NCBI GenBank assembly: GCA_942493315.1
Contig: OW818690.1
Span: forward strand, 2,418,001 to 2,482,000
Source: UBA5429 sp942493315
GTDB taxonomy: Bacteria > Bacteroidota > Bacteroidia > Bacteroidales > WCHB1-69
Direction: 5' to 3'
Length of the DNA: 64,000 bases
Shown: positions 26,379 through 36,700 of the stretch, piece after piece
Layout of the letters: each line of letters begins with the position of its first letter
Position numbering within the stretch: the first letter of the stretch is position 1
Notes under the pieces: model-generated
Told to the model about the DNA's origin: nothing
What the model saw: the letters and a program-made list of their open reading frames with translations, nothing else
Database searches by the model: none
Made by a program: the position numbers and the translations under genes

Positions 26379-26486
26379 CTAATCTAATAAAAGATTGGTG
26401 AAAAATTTTGTAAATAGTTCATTTATAGAATATTGTAAAAGTATGGAAAAACAGATTGTTACTAAAACAACCTTTTATTGGATTAG
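26379..26486. mobile_element. MITE-like element, copy E3
   Basis: This is 108 bp bounded by CTAATCTAATAAAAG and CCTTTTATTGGATTAG. The left part (ATTGGTGAAAAATTTTG) is the same as in E1. It lies between the converging ends of fprA and the glycosyltransferase gene. Confidence 0.75.
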
Positions 26487-26517
26487 AATATATATCGCTC
26501 AATTGGAATTTTAGAGA

Positions 26518-26634
26518 CCTCTTACCTCTTACCTCTTACCTTTTACCTCTTACCTTTTACCTCTTACCTTTTACCTTTTACCTTTTACCTTTTACCTTTT
26601 ACCTCTTATCTCTTACCTCTTACCTCTTATTTCT
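26518..26634. repeat. Heptamer array at the 3' end of the glycosyltransferase gene
   Basis: About sixteen 7-nt units alternate between CTCTTAC and CTTTTAC (GTAAGAG/GTAAAAG on the minus strand). The array extends into the glycosyltransferase gene, encoding its last residues IRGKR and its stop codon. The units belong to the same type as those at 21673-21711 and 26175-26250. Confidence 0.92.
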
Positions 26635-27746
26635 CCATAAATCTCCCTCAAAACCTTCTCCTCCTCCTGCCAATTCAATTTCAAGGCAGCATTCCTGCAA
26701 TTTTCTCTGTATTGTTCCATTTTTGCAGAACCCTGCAACATATCATTAATCACTTTTCCTACCCATTCCGGTGAAAGATCCTCCAAAACTATACCAACCT
26801 GATACTCCTCAATGATCCTTTTCCTTTCAGGTAAATTTGATGCAATAATCGGAATACCTGCATGGATGTATTCAAAAAGTTTATTCGGTAAACTATAATA
26901 GTGGTTAGGACTCACATTTTTATCAAATGTAACCCCAATATCTGCTGCTGCAGTCAATTTTCTTAGTAATTCCGGCGTCACTCGTCCTGTAAATAACACA
27001 CGTTTTTCCCATCCCATATCCTGAACACGCTTTTGCAAATCAGGAACTACATCTCCCTGACCCACTATTAATATAATACCATTGTCAATATATGGAGCGG
27101 CTTCTACAATCTCTTCACCACCTCGATCCCGATGAATGGCATTTCCCTGATAGATGATGATAGGCTTATCTATCGGAAGCCCCAACTCTTTCCGTATCGA
27201 AGCTTTATCCATCATTATTTCATTTCGTAAAATGGGAATATTCCGAACAACTTTTACCTCTTTCCCGTATTGATGATGGTATAAATCTGCTATCGACTGA
27301 CTTACAGTGATCACTTTGTCCAATTTGGAAAAGCAAAAATGTTCAATGATACTCCATGCTTTTTTTACTTTCGGACGATCCTGAATCTCTAAAATACCTA
27401 AGAAATATTCATGTGCATCATATACTAATTTTTTTCTTTTTATTTTAGAAACCAAAAGATTAGGAAGAAGTGTATCCAAGTCATTGGCTACATAAATATC
27501 AAAATGATGAAACAATAACCATAAAAAAAGTCGAGTATTGAATTCAGCGTAGAATAGGGGCCCGGTTCTGAAAATAAGATGTAACCGAAAGGTTTTATAG
27601 GGTCGTTTAGCAATCTTAGGGGAATCATTGTATCTTCTTCCTACCAAGGAAACCTCAAAACCCATTCCGAATAAAGTGTTACATACTTTATCCACCCTTT
27701 GATCACTAAATAGATCGTTTGTTACCGAAAGAATCACTTTTTTCAT
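26613..27746 (-). CDS. Glycosyltransferase family 4 protein
   Basis: This 377-aa protein (start MKKVILSV; ATG at 27752 is an alternative) has the two-lobed GT-B layout. The N-terminal lobe includes NDLFSDQRV and VYDAHEYFLG. The C-terminal group-1 domain has YQGNAIHRDRGGEEIVEAAP, GQGDVVPDL and FTGRVTPELL. The donor-binding block SPNHYYSLPNKLFEYIHAGIPIIAS includes the conserved E of the E-x7-E region. It probably transfers a sugar from a nucleotide-sugar donor to an envelope glycan at the inner face of the membrane; the acceptor is unknown. It starts 12 bp after secA and is probably co-transcribed with it. The 3' end is built from a heptamer array. Confidence 0.85.
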   Translation of the reverse strand: MKKVILSVTNDLFSDQRVDKVCNTLFGMGFEVSLVGRRYNDSPKIAKRPYKTFRLHLIFRTGPLFYAEFNTRLFLWLLFHHFDIYVANDLDTLLPNLLVSKIKRKKLVYDAHEYFLGILEIQDRPKVKKAWSIIEHFCFSKLDKVITVSQSIADLYHHQYGKEVKVVRNIPILRNEIMMDKASIRKELGLPIDKPIIIYQGNAIHRDRGGEEIVEAAPYIDNGIILIVGQGDVVPDLQKRVQDMGWEKRVLFTGRVTPELLRKLTAAADIGVTFDKNVSPNHYYSLPNKLFEYIHAGIPIIASNLPERKRIIEEYQVGIVLEDLSPEWVGKVINDMLQGSAKMEQYRENCRNAALKLNWQEEEKVLREIYGEIRGKR

Positions 27747-27758
27747 CGGCATCAACGA

Positions 27759-30700
27759 TTACATATCAGTTCCGTGACAGTTTTTGTATTTTTTTCCACT
27801 TCCGCAAGGACAAGGCTCATTTCTTCCCACTTTTTTCTCTACACGAATAGGAGCACTCCCTTTTCCACCTGAAGTTACTTGTTTGCCACTGCCCACTTCT
27901 TGTCTTCCGGTTTGTAATTTTTTGGCATCAGATTCAGGAAGTTGTGCTTCTCTCATTTGAGGATTTTCAGCTACAGGTAAACCTCCCTGATTTAAGAATG
28001 AAACAATCTCTTCATTGATTTTGGCTAATAATGTATCAAAAATATTGAAAGATTCCAATTTATAGATCAATAATGGGTCTTTTTGTTCATAAGAAGCATT
28101 TTGAACACTCTGTTTCAAATCATCCATCTCTCTCAAATGCTCTTTCCACATATTGTCAATTACAGCTAAAGTGATCCCTTTTTCAAATGATAACCCAATT
28201 TCTCTACCCTTGGTTTCAAAACACTTTTTCAATGGAGCTACTACATTCAATGTTTTCACACCATCAGTGATAGGAATAGCTATATTTTGGAAACGATCTC
28301 CATTTTCAAGATACACTCTCTCTAAAATCGGATAAGCCTGTTGCGATAATCTTTGAATTTTAATTTTATAATTGTCAAAGGCAATATCGTAAATCTTATC
28401 GATAATGGTTGATGTTTTTTCTTGGAAAAATTCGTTCTCTGTATAAGGATTGTCACTTCCGAAAATCGTAATTAATTGAGCATTAAATGTATCAAAATCT
28501 TTAGCATGATAATTATCTTCCACAATTTTAACACAAACATCATAGAACATGTCAGAGATATCAATCGCTAAGCGATCGCCAAACAAAGCATTTCTTCTTT
28601 TGCGATAGATCGTTTCCCTTTGTTTATTCATCACATCATCGTACTCCAACAATCTCTTACGAGTTCCGAAGTTGTTTTCTTCTACTTTCCTTTGAGCTCT
28701 TTCGATAGATTTTGTGATCATTCCATGTTGAATCACTTCACCATCTTTCAAACCGATTCTATCCATCACTTTGGCAATACGGTCTGATCCGAATAAACGC
28801 ATCAAATCATCTTCCAATGAAACAAAGAATTGGGAACTTCCCGGGTCACCCTGACGACCTGCACGACCCCTTAACTGTCTGTCCACACGTCTTGAATCGT
28901 GTCTTTCTGTACCAATAATCGCTAAACCACCTTTCTCTTTCACTCCGACACCCAATTTAATGTCGGTACCACGACCCGCCATATTGGTAGAGATGGTAAC
29001 TGTACCCGCTTGACCTGCTTCTGCTACAATATCTGCTTCTTTTTGGTGTAATTTTGCATTCAGTACATTATGTCTGATCTTTCGTGCTGTTAAAATTTTA
29101 GATAACAACTCTGAAATTTCAACGGATGTTGTACCAACAAGAACGGGTCTCCCTTCCTCATTTAATTTTACGATTTCATCTACAACTGCAGCATATTTTT
29201 CCCTTTTGGTTTTATATACAAGGTCTTCAGCATCTTTTCTGGCAATGGGTCGGTTTGTAGGAATCACTACAACATCTAATTTATAGATATTCCATAACTC
29301 ACCCGCTTCAGTTTCAGCTGTACCGGTCATACCCGCAAGCTTTTTGTACATCCTGAAGTAGTTTTGTAAAGTAATGGTAGCATAAGTCTGAGTGGCAGCT
29401 TCCACTTTAACACTCTCTTTTGATTCGATCGCCTGGTGTAATCCGTCCGAATAACGACGACCTTCCATAATACGACCGGTTTGCTCATCCACAATTTTAA
29501 TTTTATTGTCAATGATTACATATTCTACATCTTTTTCAAACATAGTATAAGCTTTCAAAAGCTGATGAACTGTATGGATTCTTTCAGATGCAATGGAAAA
29601 ATTTCTGTAAATATCGTTTTTACGGTTAATTTTTTCTTCTTGAGCTAAATTTAATTTTTCTAATTCAGCAATCTCAGCTCCAACATCAGGAATTAAAAAC
29701 AATTTGGACTCTTCAGCGTTTTTAGAAACCAACTCGATCCCTTTTTCAGTGATATCGACAGTATTTAATTTTTCTTCAATAACAAAATAGAGTTCCTGAT
29801 CAATAACCGGCATGTTGCGGTTTTGTTGTTGCATATAAAAACCTTCAGTTCTTAAAAGAACTTGTTTCATTCCATGTTCACTCAAGAATTTTATCAACGC
29901 TTTATTCTTAGGCAATCCACGATAAGCACGAAGTAAAAGTTGAGCAGCTTCATCTTCAGGTTTTGGATCAGGATTATCTGCTAACATGGTTTTTGCTTTG
30001 GCAAGCATCTCATTTACAAGCACTCTCTGAGCATTGTATAATCGCTCAATCATCGGTTTGTAAATGTGAAACTCTTGTTCTTCACCTCTTGGAGTAGGTC
30101 CGGATATGATTAATGGTGTTCTGGCATCATCAATCAAAACGGAGTCAACTTCATCGACGATTGCATAATTGTGAGGTCTTTGTACTAATTCACCTACATT
30201 TCGTGCCATATTGTCACGTAAGTAGTCAAAACCAAACTCATTATTGGTTCCATAAGTGATATCTGCCAAATAGGCATCACGACGCTCATCGGAATTGGGT
30301 TGGTGTTTATCAATACAATCAACCGTTAATCCATGAAATTCAAAGATCAAACCCATCCATTCAGAGTCACGTTTTGCCAAATAATCGTTCACTGTAACAA
30401 CGTGAACCCCTTTTCCCGGAAGTGCATTTAAGTAAACGGGTAGAGTAGCAACCAATGTTTTTCCTTCACCTGTACCCATCTCAGCAATCTTACCTTGATG
30501 TAAAACAGTTCCTCCAATTATTTGAACATCATAATGGCACATATCCCATTTTATCACATTTCCACCTGCTGACCAGGAAGAATTATAATAGGCTTTATTG
30601 TCTTTGATATCAACACAACCACGATAGGCAGCAATATCTCTATCCATTTCAGTAGCAGTAACTTCTACTACATCATTTTCTTTAAAACGTTTTGCTGTCT

Positions 30701-31049
30701 CTTTCACAACGGAGTATGCTTCAGGAAGAATCTCATCCAAAACTTCCTGTGTGATTTGATACGTTTTTTTCTCTAGAGATTCCATCTCTTTATAGAGATT
30801 TTCTTTTTCCTCAATATCAATATCGTAATGTGTATCTAAATATGCTTTGATTTCACTGATTCTGGACTCTTCGGTTTGAATAGCTTGGGCAATTTTGGCA
30901 CGGAATTCAATAGTTTTGCTTCTAAGTTGATCGTTCGTAAGACCTTTGATTGTTTCATAAACTGCTAATGTTTTATCCAAAAAAGGTTTTAACTCTTTAT
31001 TGTCTCTATCTGCTTTAGAACCAAATAGTTTTGTAAGAAAATTCGCCAT
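27759..31049 (-). CDS. secA: Protein translocase ATPase SecA
   Basis: This 1,096-aa motor drives preproteins through SecYEG. Walker A is GTGEGKT (192-198), and the DEVDSVLIDDARTPLIISG block (near 300) holds Walker B and the following conserved segment. NMAGRGTDIKLGVGV and RQLRGRAGRQGDPGSSQF are helicase-II motifs. The C-terminal SecB/lipid-binding zinc finger is complete (C1080, C1082, C1091, H1092). It is longer than the 901-aa E. coli protein, as usual in Bacteroidota, through insertions such as the charged segment near residues 340-420. It has its own -7 box and is followed at once by a glycosyltransferase gene. Confidence 0.98.
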   Translation of the reverse strand: MANFLTKLFGSKADRDNKELKPFLDKTLAVYETIKGLTNDQLRSKTIEFRAKIAQAIQTEESRISEIKAYLDTHYDIDIEEKENLYKEMESLEKKTYQITQEVLDEILPEAYSVVKETAKRFKENDVVEVTATEMDRDIAAYRGCVDIKDNKAYYNSSWSAGGNVIKWDMCHYDVQIIGGTVLHQGKIAEMGTGEGKTLVATLPVYLNALPGKGVHVVTVNDYLAKRDSEWMGLIFEFHGLTVDCIDKHQPNSDERRDAYLADITYGTNNEFGFDYLRDNMARNVGELVQRPHNYAIVDEVDSVLIDDARTPLIISGPTPRGEEQEFHIYKPMIERLYNAQRVLVNEMLAKAKTMLADNPDPKPEDEAAQLLLRAYRGLPKNKALIKFLSEHGMKQVLLRTEGFYMQQQNRNMPVIDQELYFVIEEKLNTVDITEKGIELVSKNAEESKLFLIPDVGAEIAELEKLNLAQEEKINRKNDIYRNFSIASERIHTVHQLLKAYTMFEKDVEYVIIDNKIKIVDEQTGRIMEGRRYSDGLHQAIESKESVKVEAATQTYATITLQNYFRMYKKLAGMTGTAETEAGELWNIYKLDVVVIPTNRPIARKDAEDLVYKTKREKYAAVVDEIVKLNEEGRPVLVGTTSVEISELLSKILTARKIRHNVLNAKLHQKEADIVAEAGQAGTVTISTNMAGRGTDIKLGVGVKEKGGLAIIGTERHDSRRVDRQLRGRAGRQGDPGSSQFFVSLEDDLMRLFGSDRIAKVMDRIGLKDGEVIQHGMITKSIERAQRKVEENNFGTRKRLLEYDDVMNKQRETIYRKRRNALFGDRLAIDISDMFYDVCVKIVEDNYHAKDFDTFNAQLITIFGSDNPYTENEFFQEKTSTIIDKIYDIAFDNYKIKIQRLSQQAYPILERVYLENGDRFQNIAIPITDGVKTLNVVAPLKKCFETKGREIGLSFEKGITLAVIDNMWKEHLREMDDLKQSVQNASYEQKDPLLIYKLESFNIFDTLLAKINEEIVSFLNQGGLPVAENPQMREAQLPESDAKKLQTGRQEVGSGKQVTSGGKGSAPIRVEKKVGRNEPCPCGSGKKYKNCHGTDM

Positions 31050-31072
31050 TGTATGTTTTTTTTAATTGTTTG

Positions 31073-31080
31073 CAAAGATA
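31073..31080 (-). promoter_or_regulatory. -7 box of secA
   Basis: TATCTTTG on the minus strand is a perfect TAnnTTTG match, 24 bp before the secA ATG. Confidence 0.75.
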
Positions 31081-31147
31081 GTAAAAATTGTTCGATTTTT
31101 TTACTTACCAATTAATATACAATAATTGTGCCATACTAGGGATTCGA

Positions 31148-31180
31148 TAAAAAAACAACAGCGACATTGCTGCCGCTGTT
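31148..31180 (-). terminator. Intrinsic terminator of the lpxD-lpxC operon
   Basis: On the minus strand a 7-bp stem (AACAGCG / CGCTGTT) with a 10-nt loop is followed by a T run. It lies about 105 bp after lpxC and separates lpxC from secA. Confidence 0.8.
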
Positions 31181-31285
31181 ATCCAAACCATTAACTTTTT
31201 TGTACGTGAATGTTAAATCACATTGTTGTTCGATTATCCTTTACGGAGTCAATTACAAAAAGTTACAGTAATTTAAAAAAAAATG

Positions 31286-32206
31286 TTATTTTACAGGAAC
31301 CATCGCTTCTGCAATCAGTTTTGCAAACTCAGTGTTGGCAAAATGACCCGGTTTTTTCGCTATAATATCCCCTTTGATCGGCTTTCCTAATAAGTATAAA
31401 TCACCTATTAAATCCAAAAGTTTATGTCGTGCAGGTTCATTTAGATGTCTTAATTCAACATTGTCTAAAATTCCGTTTTCAGTAACCTGAACATCAGTTT
31501 TTCCAAAAAATTGAGCCAAATTGTTTAACCCTTCCTGATCCGGTTTCTTATCAACAAAAACAATTGCATTGTCTACATCACCCCCTTTTACTAAATCGTT
31601 AGCTATCAATAATTGAAGTTCATGTAAGAATACAAAGGTGCGACAATTATAAATTTCAGGAACATAATCATCCAAATTTTTTAGAGTAGCACATTGGCTT
31701 GCTAAAACATGAGTTCCGTAGTCAACCATAACAGTATATTTTTCATGTTTGGAAGGTACCAGTAATAATTCGATTCCCTTATCAGGTTTTTCAAATTTTA
31801 CTACTTCTGTAACAGTGAAATATTCTCTGGGAGCATTTTGTTCTACAAACCCGGTAGCCATCAATTTTTCTACGTATTCAGTAGCACTACCATCCAAAAT
31901 AGGAACTTCATCATTGTCAATTTCTACAAGGAGGTTGTCAATCGATAAACCGGCTAATGCTGAAAGTAGATGCTCAACAGTTTTAACGTCAGCATCATTT
32001 TCTCGGAGATTAGTACTCCGGGATGTATCAAATACATTAGAAATGTGCGCTTTTACCAATGGTTTTTCGGGAAGATCGATTCTTTGAAATACGATTCCGT
32101 GATTTTCAGGAGCTGGTTTTAAAACTAAGGTAGCAAATTTTCCGGTGTGTAATCCTCGTCCCTTAATTGTAATGTCAGTTGCAATAGTCTTTTGCTTTTT
32201 TGTCAT
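31286..32206 (-). CDS. lpxC: UDP-3-O-acyl-N-acetylglucosamine deacetylase, without FabZ fusion
   Basis: This 306-aa zinc enzyme makes the committed step of lipid A synthesis. The start MTKKQKTIATDITIKGRGLHTG is typical. Catalytic and zinc residues are in place: E78-H79 in TVEHLLSAL, H261 and D265 in ARHKLLDLIGD, and H288 in KPGHFANT. In many Bacteroidota LpxC is fused to the dehydratase FabZ (about 460 aa). Here the protein stops right after the LpxC domain and no fabZ follows, so the unfused form is real in this sequence. It is 29 bp downstream of lpxD in one operon and ends at a terminator. Confidence 0.96.
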   Translation of the reverse strand: MTKKQKTIATDITIKGRGLHTGKFATLVLKPAPENHGIVFQRIDLPEKPLVKAHISNVFDTSRSTNLRENDADVKTVEHLLSALAGLSIDNLLVEIDNDEVPILDGSATEYVEKLMATGFVEQNAPREYFTVTEVVKFEKPDKGIELLLVPSKHEKYTVMVDYGTHVLASQCATLKNLDDYVPEIYNCRTFVFLHELQLLIANDLVKGGDVDNAIVFVDKKPDQEGLNNLAQFFGKTDVQVTENGILDNVELRHLNEPARHKLLDLIGDLYLLGKPIKGDIIAKKPGHFANTEFAKLIAEAMVPVK

Positions 32207-32235
32207 AAATAAAAATTAATTCTAATTACATGAGC

Positions 32236-33261
32236 TTAAATGTGCTCTTTCAGTTGCTTTTCCAAATCTCTAACTTGTTTAAATAATTCGGGTAATTTTT
32301 TTCTATAGATAATTAATTTTTTTTCTTCTAATACAGGAACAGCAGGAGATCCCAATACAATTAGGGGACCGGTAATATTATCCATTACGCCTGACTGCGC
32401 ACCAATCACAACCCGATCTCCAATTTCAAGATGACCTGCTATACCCACCTGTCCGGCGATGATACAGTTTTTACCGATCTTAGTTGATCCTGAAATTCCC
32501 ACTTGTGCTGCAGCAGCTGATCCTTCACCTAATTCAACGTTATGTGCCACTTGAATAAGGTTGTCTAATTTAACATTTTTTCTAATGAAAGTTGAGCCCA
32601 TAGTAGCCCTGTCGATGCAGGTATTGGCACCAATCTCAACATGATCTTCAATCACCACATTTCCGATTTGGGGCACTTTAACATAAACACCATCTTGTTG
32701 AGCAAAACCGAAACCATCAGCGCCAATGACCGAACCGGCATGAATGATACAATCATTACCCACAACACACTCCATATAGATTTTTACACCGGAATGTAAG
32801 GTTGTATCGCTTCCAATTTTAGCAAAATCTCCGATACAAACATGAGGATACAATTTGGTATTATTCCCAATTACGGCATGATCCCCAATGCTAACAAACT
32901 CAGCAATATAAACATTTTCCCCAATAGTAGCAGTAGGGGAGATGTATGCTTTTTCAGAAATCCCCACTTTGGAAGGTTTCATTTGATTATAGAAATCTAA
33001 AAGTTTAGCTAACGCCAAATAGGAATTTTCAGTTTTTACTAAAGTGCAATGAATTTCATGTTCCGGATGAAAATCTTTATTTACAATCACAGCCGTAGCT
33101 TTTGTTTCATAAATATAATGGGTATATTTTGGGTTGGCCAGAAAAGTCAAACCACCTTCAACACCCTCTTCGATTTTACAAATGGTTTTAATGGAAGCAT
33201 TAGGATCCCCTACAACTTCAGCATTTAATAGTTCTGCAATTTGAGCAACAGTAAATTCCAT
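32236..33261 (-). CDS. lpxD: UDP-3-O-(3-hydroxyacyl)glucosamine N-acyltransferase
   Basis: This 341-aa enzyme adds the N-linked hydroxyacyl chain in lipid A synthesis. The N-terminal uridine-binding domain starts MEFTVAQIAELLNAEVVGD. A left-handed beta-helix of hexapeptide repeats follows (GENVYIAEFVSIGDHAVIGNNTKL and so on). Motif IHAGSVIGADGFGFA holds the catalytic His. The longest ORF begins at a TTG at 33288, but that codon lies just upstream of the -7 box (33278-33285), so the ATG at 33261 is the right start. It is followed by lpxC with a 29-bp gap. No lpxA is present in the window. Confidence 0.96.
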   Translation of the reverse strand: MEFTVAQIAELLNAEVVGDPNASIKTICKIEEGVEGGLTFLANPKYTHYIYETKATAVIVNKDFHPEHEIHCTLVKTENSYLALAKLLDFYNQMKPSKVGISEKAYISPTATIGENVYIAEFVSIGDHAVIGNNTKLYPHVCIGDFAKIGSDTTLHSGVKIYMECVVGNDCIIHAGSVIGADGFGFAQQDGVYVKVPQIGNVVIEDHVEIGANTCIDRATMGSTFIRKNVKLDNLIQVAHNVELGEGSAAAAQVGISGSTKIGKNCIIAGQVGIAGHLEIGDRVVIGAQSGVMDNITGPLIVLGSPAVPVLEEKKLIIYRKKLPELFKQVRDLEKQLKEHI

Positions 33262-33277
33262 TTCTGAAAAATTTTGG

Positions 33278-33285
33278 CAAAGATA
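33278..33285 (-). promoter_or_regulatory. -7 box of lpxD
   Basis: TATCTTTG on the minus strand matches TAnnTTTG 16 bp before the chosen ATG. It overlaps the longest ORF and so decides the start. Confidence 0.75.
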
Positions 33286-33342
33286 CAAGAAAAACCGATA
33301 GGTTTAAGAAAAATCAAATACAAAAATTCATAAAAAAACAAA

Positions 33343-33425
33343 AATGCTCAATCTGCTCAATGTGCTCGTGTGCTCAATTTTTCATTTTTCATTCGTCCGT
33401 GGTCTGTAGTCTGTAGTCCGTAGTC
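33343..33425. repeat. Short-unit arrays upstream of GC-rich element G3
   Basis: First come 8/9-nt units that read GAGCACAC/GAGCACATT on the minus strand and match the array at 41384-41461. A TTCATTTTTCATTCG stretch follows, then GTCCGTG/GTCTGTA heptamers as before G1. Confidence 0.85.
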
Positions 33426-33433
33426 ATTTTTTT

Positions 33434-33612
33434 TGGGCGTTCCGGCACCAGCCAACCCACCACCCAACCCTGCTGCCGTCGGTCTCCGGCCCATACTCCT
33501 CACCGGATCGCAAAGCAGCACACCGGCATATAGGAGCTCCCAGGGTCGCTCTATTTGCCGGTGTGCTGCTAAGCTCCCGGCTGCGGGGTATTTGGCCTGC
33601 AACCTAACGCGA
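33434..33612 (+). repeat. GC-rich structured element, copy G3
   Basis: The flanks GTCGGTCTCCGGCC and TGCGGGGTATTTGGCC match G1 and G2. The core 33488-33597 forms a hairpin whose arms (33501-33533 and 33551-33583) include a 15-bp uninterrupted stem with AGCAGCACACCGGCA. The stem is unlike those of G1 and G2. The 17-nt loop GAGCTCCCAGGGTCGCT keeps the GAGCTCC and GTCGCT ends. It lies in the 480-bp spacer between lpxD and the FISUMP gene; no gene is seen in that spacer. Confidence 0.8.
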
Positions 33613-33677
33613 ACAAAACCTACGGTTTTGTATTAAAAAAATGATTTAATTTATTTTATAATTTGAATTAAAAAACC

Positions 33678-33685
33678 TATCTTTG
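33678..33685 (+). promoter_or_regulatory. -7 box of the FISUMP gene
   Basis: TATCTTTG matches TAnnTTTG 60 bp before the ATG. Confidence 0.7.
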
Positions 33686-33745
33686 CAAAGTTTTTAAATG
33701 AGATAATATATATAATTTAAAATTAAATAAAATAATAAATATAAA

Positions 33746-36700
33746 ATGAAAGAAAAACCTAAACATTTTAGTTCGATTGCAATTATTATTTGCATTTTTT
33801 TAAATTTAAATTTATTTGGATTTTATTCCATTGCACAAGAAGACACTTTATATATTCATACTTCAGAAAATATCGATTACTACCCATTAAATCAAGTAGA
33901 TAGCCTGAATTTTTACTATGGAAACTCTTCAATTGATGATTCAATATTTATTTGGACTGGAAATTATATTTGTTCAAAATATCTCGTTTCTTCTATTGAT
34001 AGTATCACATTTACTTCATTATCAACAATTCATCCACATCTAATTCCCTTCTGTAATGGAATCCCATTTTATACTGATATTAGAGATCAAAATACCTATA
34101 GAACTGTTAAAATTGGAAATCAATGTTGGTTAAGAGAAAATTTAAGATATTTACCTAATGTATTTCAACCAGATTCAACTTCAATATCAGAATCAAGATT
34201 TTATGTATATAACTATTTCGGAAATAATGTTTTAAGTGCACAATTATCTCAAAATTATCAACTATTTGGACCATTGTATAATTGGAAAGCTGCAACACAG
34301 GTTTGCCCTAAAGGATGGAGATTACCATCAAATGAAGACTGGGATGAATTGCAACAATTTTTAATTAATAATTTATATAATTTTGATAACACATCTTCTG
34401 ACAACAAAATAGCAAAATCCTTATCAGGGTCTAAGTCTATACAACAAAATGGGTTGTGGACAAATAGTATAATACCCGGAACTCCTGGTGATTTTACTTT
34501 TGAATTAATGCGAAATCTATCGGGCTTTTCAATTTTACCTGCAGGTTATTTAAGTTCACAACAGTTTGTAAATATTAACGATAGAGCTTATTTTTGGAGC
34601 ATTGATAATATCTATGACTCATTAAATCTTGCTAGATACTTAGAATATAATAATATCGCTTTTAATTCCGAACTATTTCCAAAAGATTTTGGATTTTCTG
34701 TAAGATGTATTAGTAAAAGATTACAAATTATTACCGATTCTGTAACTGATCTCAGACAGAATAAAGCAATTTTAAATGCTAGATTAATTGTTGGTCCAGA
34801 ACCTGTCATTCTTAAAGGATTTTATTGGAAAAAAACAACTGATTCTACTTGGAATATTGAAATTCTTTTAGATGAAAATTTTTCAAAAGTTTTATTTAAT
34901 CTCGATACAAGCACAACTTATGAGTATTTTGCATTTGTTTATTCCATAAATGACTCACTTTATGGAGATACTATATCTTTTACAACATATTCATATCCCA
35001 TTTGTCCTGGATTACCCACTTTTGTTGATATTCGAGATAATGAAGTTTACAGTACAGTTTTAATTGGAAATCAATGTTGGATGAAAGAAAATTTAAGATA
35101 CCTACCAATAATATCAAGTGTTTCAAATTATGAAAGTGTTCCAAAGTATTTTGTATATGGATACACAGGAAATGATTTAAATGAGGCAAAAACACAAACA
35201 AATTATCTATTATATGGAGTTTTATATAATTGGAAAGCTGCATTAGATGGTATTGTAAATTCATCATCAGTTCCAAGTGGGTTAAAAGGAATTTGTCCAA
35301 AAGGATGGCATCTGCCAAGTCAGAATGAATTTTTAATATTATCTGATTTTTTAGGAGGATCAACTATTGCAGGAATTCACATGAAAACTTCTTATTTATG
35401 GAGTAATTCATCTAATGGTAATAATAGTAGCCATTTTTCTGCTTTACCTGGAGGAAAACTTTATAATACTACTTTTTCTGACCAATTAAATCAAGGATAT
35501 TTTTGGACTTCAACTTCATTAAGTACATATTTTAATCATTTGGCATTTAATTTGAACTCATCAACTGTATCTTTAGAGTATCTCTATGATGGTGCAAATA
35601 ATTCAAGTTTTTCTTTAAGATGTTTAAAAAATGAATTAATAATGTCCATTGATTCAATTGTAAATATAACTTTAAATTCTGCTAAAATTTATGGAATAAT
35701 TACTCCTGGATATGATTCAACTTATTCTAAAGGAATATCATGGAAATTAGTAAATGATTCCATTTGGAATAATATATCAATTGGAACTATGTTATTTAAT
35801 ACAATTTTATCTGGTTTAAATCCAAATTCAATATATCAAGTCAGATGCTATGTTGTTGATTCAATTGGTTATAAATATAGTGATACAACTAACTTTATAA
35901 CGGCACATTTACTCCCTATCCCAAGGATTCCATACTTGTATTTTGTAAATAATAATACTGCAATTATTAAATCTACCATAACGCCGGGTACTAATTCGAA
36001 TTTTTATTATTGGTTACGATTTAAGGATGTTAATAACCTTCAGTGGAATTATTTGTATAATACAGGATTTCAAAATATGGACACACTGCACAATTTATTA
36101 ACCAATCATTCTTATACTATACAATTGATGTTAGTATGCGGAAATGATACAATTTATAGCCAATCTCAATTTTTTGTTACTACTAAAACAATCCCATGCC
36201 CCGGTTTACAAATTTATACAGATCCCCGTGATAGTAATACATACAACACTGTTTTTGTTAATAATACTTGCTGGCTAAAAGAGAATTTAAGATATCTTCC
36301 TTCCGTAGTATCTTCTGCAACTATCTCAAATACAATACCTTATTTTTATGTTTATAATTTTAATGATACGAATGTTGTCAATGCAAAAAATACACCTGAA
36401 TACCAAACAACAGGTGTTTTATATAATTGGCCGGCAGCTTTAAATGGAGATCATCATTATAATGGACTGCCTAGCGCTATTCAGGGTATTTGTCCTCCCG
36501 GATGGCAATTGCCAAGTTTATCAGAGTGGAGTAAGTTAAAAACTTTTCTTACTCAAGATTCAACTTACTATATTTCCAATTGTGGTACAGGAAGCATTGC
36601 AAAAGCATTAACAGGCTCTGTTCCCATTTCACAGGGTGGATTATGGACTGATGTAAATACTAATTGTGCTGCTGGTGATACAACATACTACTATAAAAGG

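Noticed and set aside
26456..26749. ORF of 97 codons rich in LLPLTFY
   Set aside because: It is the read-through of the CTYTTAC array and the antisense of the glycosyltransferase end.
33357..33636. ORFs of 81 and 67 codons on both strands over G3
   Set aside because: Both overlap a structured non-coding repeat; no protein similarity to the ORFs over G1 or G2 in a consistent frame.
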